From positions 1 through 47,119 of the forward strand of contig CAMAVB010000025.1 of NCBI GenBank assembly GCA_945861465.1: 47,119 nucleotides of DNA, written 5' to 3'. Positions 45,219 through 47,119 of this stretch are shown one piece after another. This DNA comes from Candidatus Kuenenia stuttgartensis. GTDB taxonomy: Bacteria > Planctomycetota > Planctomycetia > Planctomycetales > Planctomycetaceae. Both the position numbers and the translations under genes were made by a program. Under the pieces are notes generated by a model that was not told where the DNA came from, ran no database searches, and saw nothing but the letters and a program-made list of their open reading frames with translations. Within the stretch, counting starts at the first letter, position 1; the number at the start of each line of letters is the position of its first letter.

Positions 45219-45257
45219 GCACGATTCCATCGTGCCGAGCACGTTAGAAACGTGCTC
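45219..45257. repeat. twin hairpins after the dapA-like operon
   Basis: Two adjacent perfect palindromes: GCACGA-ttcca-TCGTGC (45219-45235) and GAGCACGT-tagaa-ACGTGCTC (45237-45257). They lie 43 bp after the operon's last stop and could act in termination or mRNA stability, although no T run follows. The rest of the 291-bp gap up to the next gene shows nothing else. Confidence 0.75.
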
Positions 45258-45467
45258 CACGCCCGGAATACGACAGTTATTCCTGCGCCGGTCCTTAGTC
45301 ACCGACGTCGCAAGTACGCTGCATTCGGAAAATAAACTAGACCATAGCATTCCGATGCCTGGCTATTTTTGTGGCATTTTGGCAACATGTCCACACCTGC
45401 CCGCGTTTTTTCTTACGAGATGTGAACTCCTCAGGATTTACTCTCCCATGATTTTGGATCCCCCGCG

Positions 45468-47119
45468 ATGACAACACGTCTACTTACGATCCTGTTTCTG
45501 CTGCCGATTGTGTCAACTGCGAGGGCTCAGGACTTTCGGATGCATTCGTTTGACCGGCAGCAGCTTTCGGATGTGTATTACTCAGAAGGCATTGCTGCCG
45601 GTGATCTGAATGGCGACGGCGTGACGGATATTGTGTATGGGCCACACTGGTATGCTGGCCCGGAATACACGGCGAAACAGGAAATCTATCCCGCAGTGCC
45701 GCAGAATCGGAACGGTTACGCCGACAACTTTTTCAACTGGGTCCATGACTTTGACAGAGACGGTGCCAACGACATTCTGGTCGTGGGGTTTCCCGGTACA
45801 CCGGCCTATGTCTACCGCAATCCCGGCAACGAAGGCTTGACGGGACTTTGGGAAAAGCATCAGGTCGCTGATTCGGTCAGCAACGAAGCTCCACAGTTTG
45901 CAGACATCACTGGCGACGGGGTTCCGGAACTTGTATGTACGCGAAAAGGCCACTACGGCTTCTATGTCCCGCAGCCTGCCGAGCCACTTGCCGCGTGGAA
46001 GTTTGTGTCGATCTCTGAACCGACTGCCCCGACTCCTTTTGGCCACGGACTCGGCATTGGCGATGTGAACTCCGACGGACGCCTCGACATGATCGCCACT
46101 GATGGCTGGATGGAGCAACCTGCGGGCGGTGCGGTTGAGGGTATCTGGAAATTTCATGACCATCCGTTCGCCCGTGCCGGTGCAGACATGTTTGCTTACG
46201 ATGTCGATGGAGACAAGGATGCAGACATTATTACATCCCTGAGCGCCCATGATTTCGGACTGGCATGGTACGAAAACACAGGCACCGATGCCGACGGCGA
46301 AATTCAGTTCGAACAACATCTGCTGATGGGCACGACGAAAGAAGAGAGCCCTTATGGAATCCTGTTCACGGAACTTCATGCGGTCAAACTCGCCGACATG
46401 AACGGCGACGGACTACTCGACATTGTTACTGGAAAAACTTACTGGTCACATCATGCCCAAAGCCCGATGTGGGATGCCGGGGCCGTTGTGTATTGGTTTG
46501 AACTCAGCCGCAACGATGATGGATCCCTCGATTATATTCCTCATCTTGCCGACGGCGAAGCCGGGATTGGACGCGGACTGGTGGTCGAAGATCTCAACAA
46601 GGATGGCATGATCGATATTGCCTGCGGCGGTATGAAAGGGGCGAACGTGCTGAGGCACACCGTGAAGACTGTGACCGAAGCTGAATTCCAGCAGGCTCAG
46701 CCGCAAAAGCGAAAAGACATGGCCGCAGGATTGTCGCCTGGTGATGCCGCAAAGCAGATGACTGTTCCGCCGGGATTCAAGGTGCAGCTTGCTGCCGGTG
46801 AGCCGATGGTGCATCAGCCCATCGCCATGTGTTTCGATCACAAAGGACGATTGTGGGTTGCGGAAGCCCATACTTATCCTCTGCGAGCGCCGGATGGTGA
46901 AGGCAAAGACAAAATTCTGATCTTCGAAGATACGACGGGCGATGGTGTCTTTGATACTTCAAAGACATTCATCGAAGGCCTGAACCTTGTGAGCGGTCTG
47001 GAAGTAGGCTTCGGTGGAGTTTACGTCGGGGCCGCTCCTTATCTGATGTTCATCCCCGATCGCAACGGCGACGACGTCCCGGATAAAAGTAGCCCTCTCG
47101 CTCCGCGAGAGGAGCCTTC
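45468..47119 (+). CDS. FG-GAP/VCBS repeat and PVC-type dehydrogenase protein (5' part)
   Basis: The frame opens at ATG 45468 and runs off the right edge (550 codons seen). A signal peptide (TRLLTILFLLPIVSTARAQD) shows export. Several FG-GAP/VCBS calcium-type repeats follow (AAGDLNGDGVTDIV, DFDRDGANDILVV, GIGDVNSDGRLDMI, VEDLNKDGMIDIA). From about residue 425 a PVC-type membrane-bound dehydrogenase propeller begins: MTVPPGFKVQLAAGEPMVHQ, then IAMCFDHKGRLWVAEAHTYP. After DRNGDDVPD the sequence changes abruptly to a palindromic repeat (47086 onward), so the gene may be broken just at the window end. Such proteins are a planctomycete/verrucomicrobial speciality. Confidence 0.82.
   Translation, partial: MTTRLLTILFLLPIVSTARAQDFRMHSFDRQQLSDVYYSEGIAAGDLNGDGVTDIVYGPHWYAGPEYTAKQEIYPAVPQNRNGYADNFFNWVHDFDRDGANDILVVGFPGTPAYVYRNPGNEGLTGLWEKHQVADSVSNEAPQFADITGDGVPELVCTRKGHYGFYVPQPAEPLAAWKFVSISEPTAPTPFGHGLGIGDVNSDGRLDMIATDGWMEQPAGGAVEGIWKFHDHPFARAGADMFAYDVDGDKDADIITSLSAHDFGLAWYENTGTDADGEIQFEQHLLMGTTKEESPYGILFTELHAVKLADMNGDGLLDIVTGKTYWSHHAQSPMWDAGAVVYWFELSRNDDGSLDYIPHLADGEAGIGRGLVVEDLNKDGMIDIACGGMKGANVLRHTVKTVTEAEFQQAQPQKRKDMAAGLSPGDAAKQMTVPPGFKVQLAAGEPMVHQPIAMCFDHKGRLWVAEAHTYPLRAPDGEGKDKILIFEDTTGDGVFDTSKTFIEGLNLVSGLEVGFGGVYVGAAPYLMFIPDRNGDDVPDKSSPLAPREEP
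47086..47119. repeat. palindromic element at the right edge, inside a coding frame
   Basis: Contains the perfect hairpin CCTCTCGC-tcc-GCGAGAGG (47094-47112) with flanking aaaagtag and agccttc. It interrupts the PVC-type dehydrogenase frame where the family normally continues D-G-x-P-x-V-L. The element is cut by the end of the window. Confidence 0.6.

Noticed and set aside
45582..46379. 265-codon frame antisense to the FG-GAP protein
   Set aside because: The plus strand shows a signal peptide and repeated calcium-type motifs, so the antisense frame is a shadow.

Overview
The window reads as a chromosomal segment of a planctomycete (Planctomycetota, Planctomycetales-like). The signs are a Tat-exported Gfo/Idh/MocA oxidoreductase, an FG-GAP plus PVC-type dehydrogenase protein, a homologue of formaldehyde-activating enzyme, a bacterial sulfotransferase, few strong Shine-Dalgarno sites, frequent GTG/TTG starts, and many palindromic repeats between genes. 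This placement rests on gene content, not on a database search.

Layout. 1-5,080: GNAT acetyltransferase, Gfo/Idh oxidoreductase, an unrecognised 238-aa protein and a TPR protein. 5,080-7,100: a repeat-rich stretch holding a decayed ParD/ParE-type toxin-antitoxin pair between two ~151-bp direct repeats; the toxin is cut short by a dispersed repeat. 7,100-18,800: housekeeping genes (sat, surE, prs, nth, a DUF309 gene, a von Willebrand A protein, a sulfotransferase, moaD-moaE-moaA, rnpB RNA and a fae homologue). 18,869-36,838: an ~18-kb accessory island. 36,844-40,802: a minus-strand operon (SDR/thioester-reductase-like protein, M50-like membrane protease, exported membrane protein). 41,637-45,176: a tight plus-strand operon (DapA-family aldolase, TPR/SH3-like protein, SRPBCC protein, small membrane protein, CBM9-like protein). 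45,468-end: the start of an FG-GAP/PVC dehydrogenase gene.

The island is the most unusual part. It carries a giant Tc-toxin A-like gene: 4,099 codons, one in-frame TAA, then a further 649-codon frame. Its normal TcA architecture (VRP1-like N-terminus, neuraminidase/ABC-toxin-N region, central core, coiled-coil pore, TcB-binding domain) is interrupted by two arrays of hemopexin-like units, about 24 and about 10. A 532-aa protein of unknown function with a very basic N-terminus is translationally coupled to its 3' end. No TcB or TcC gene lies in the window. The edges of the island are the two ends of one IS1634-like element in the same orientation: the transposase N-terminus lies at the right edge, its C-terminus at the left edge, and a shared 15-bp inverted terminal motif marks both outer boundaries. 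A second, IS1380-like transposase remnant lies just inside the left edge. The toxin genes therefore appear to sit inside a split insertion sequence, itself placed between the convergent genes fae and the 625-aa membrane protein.
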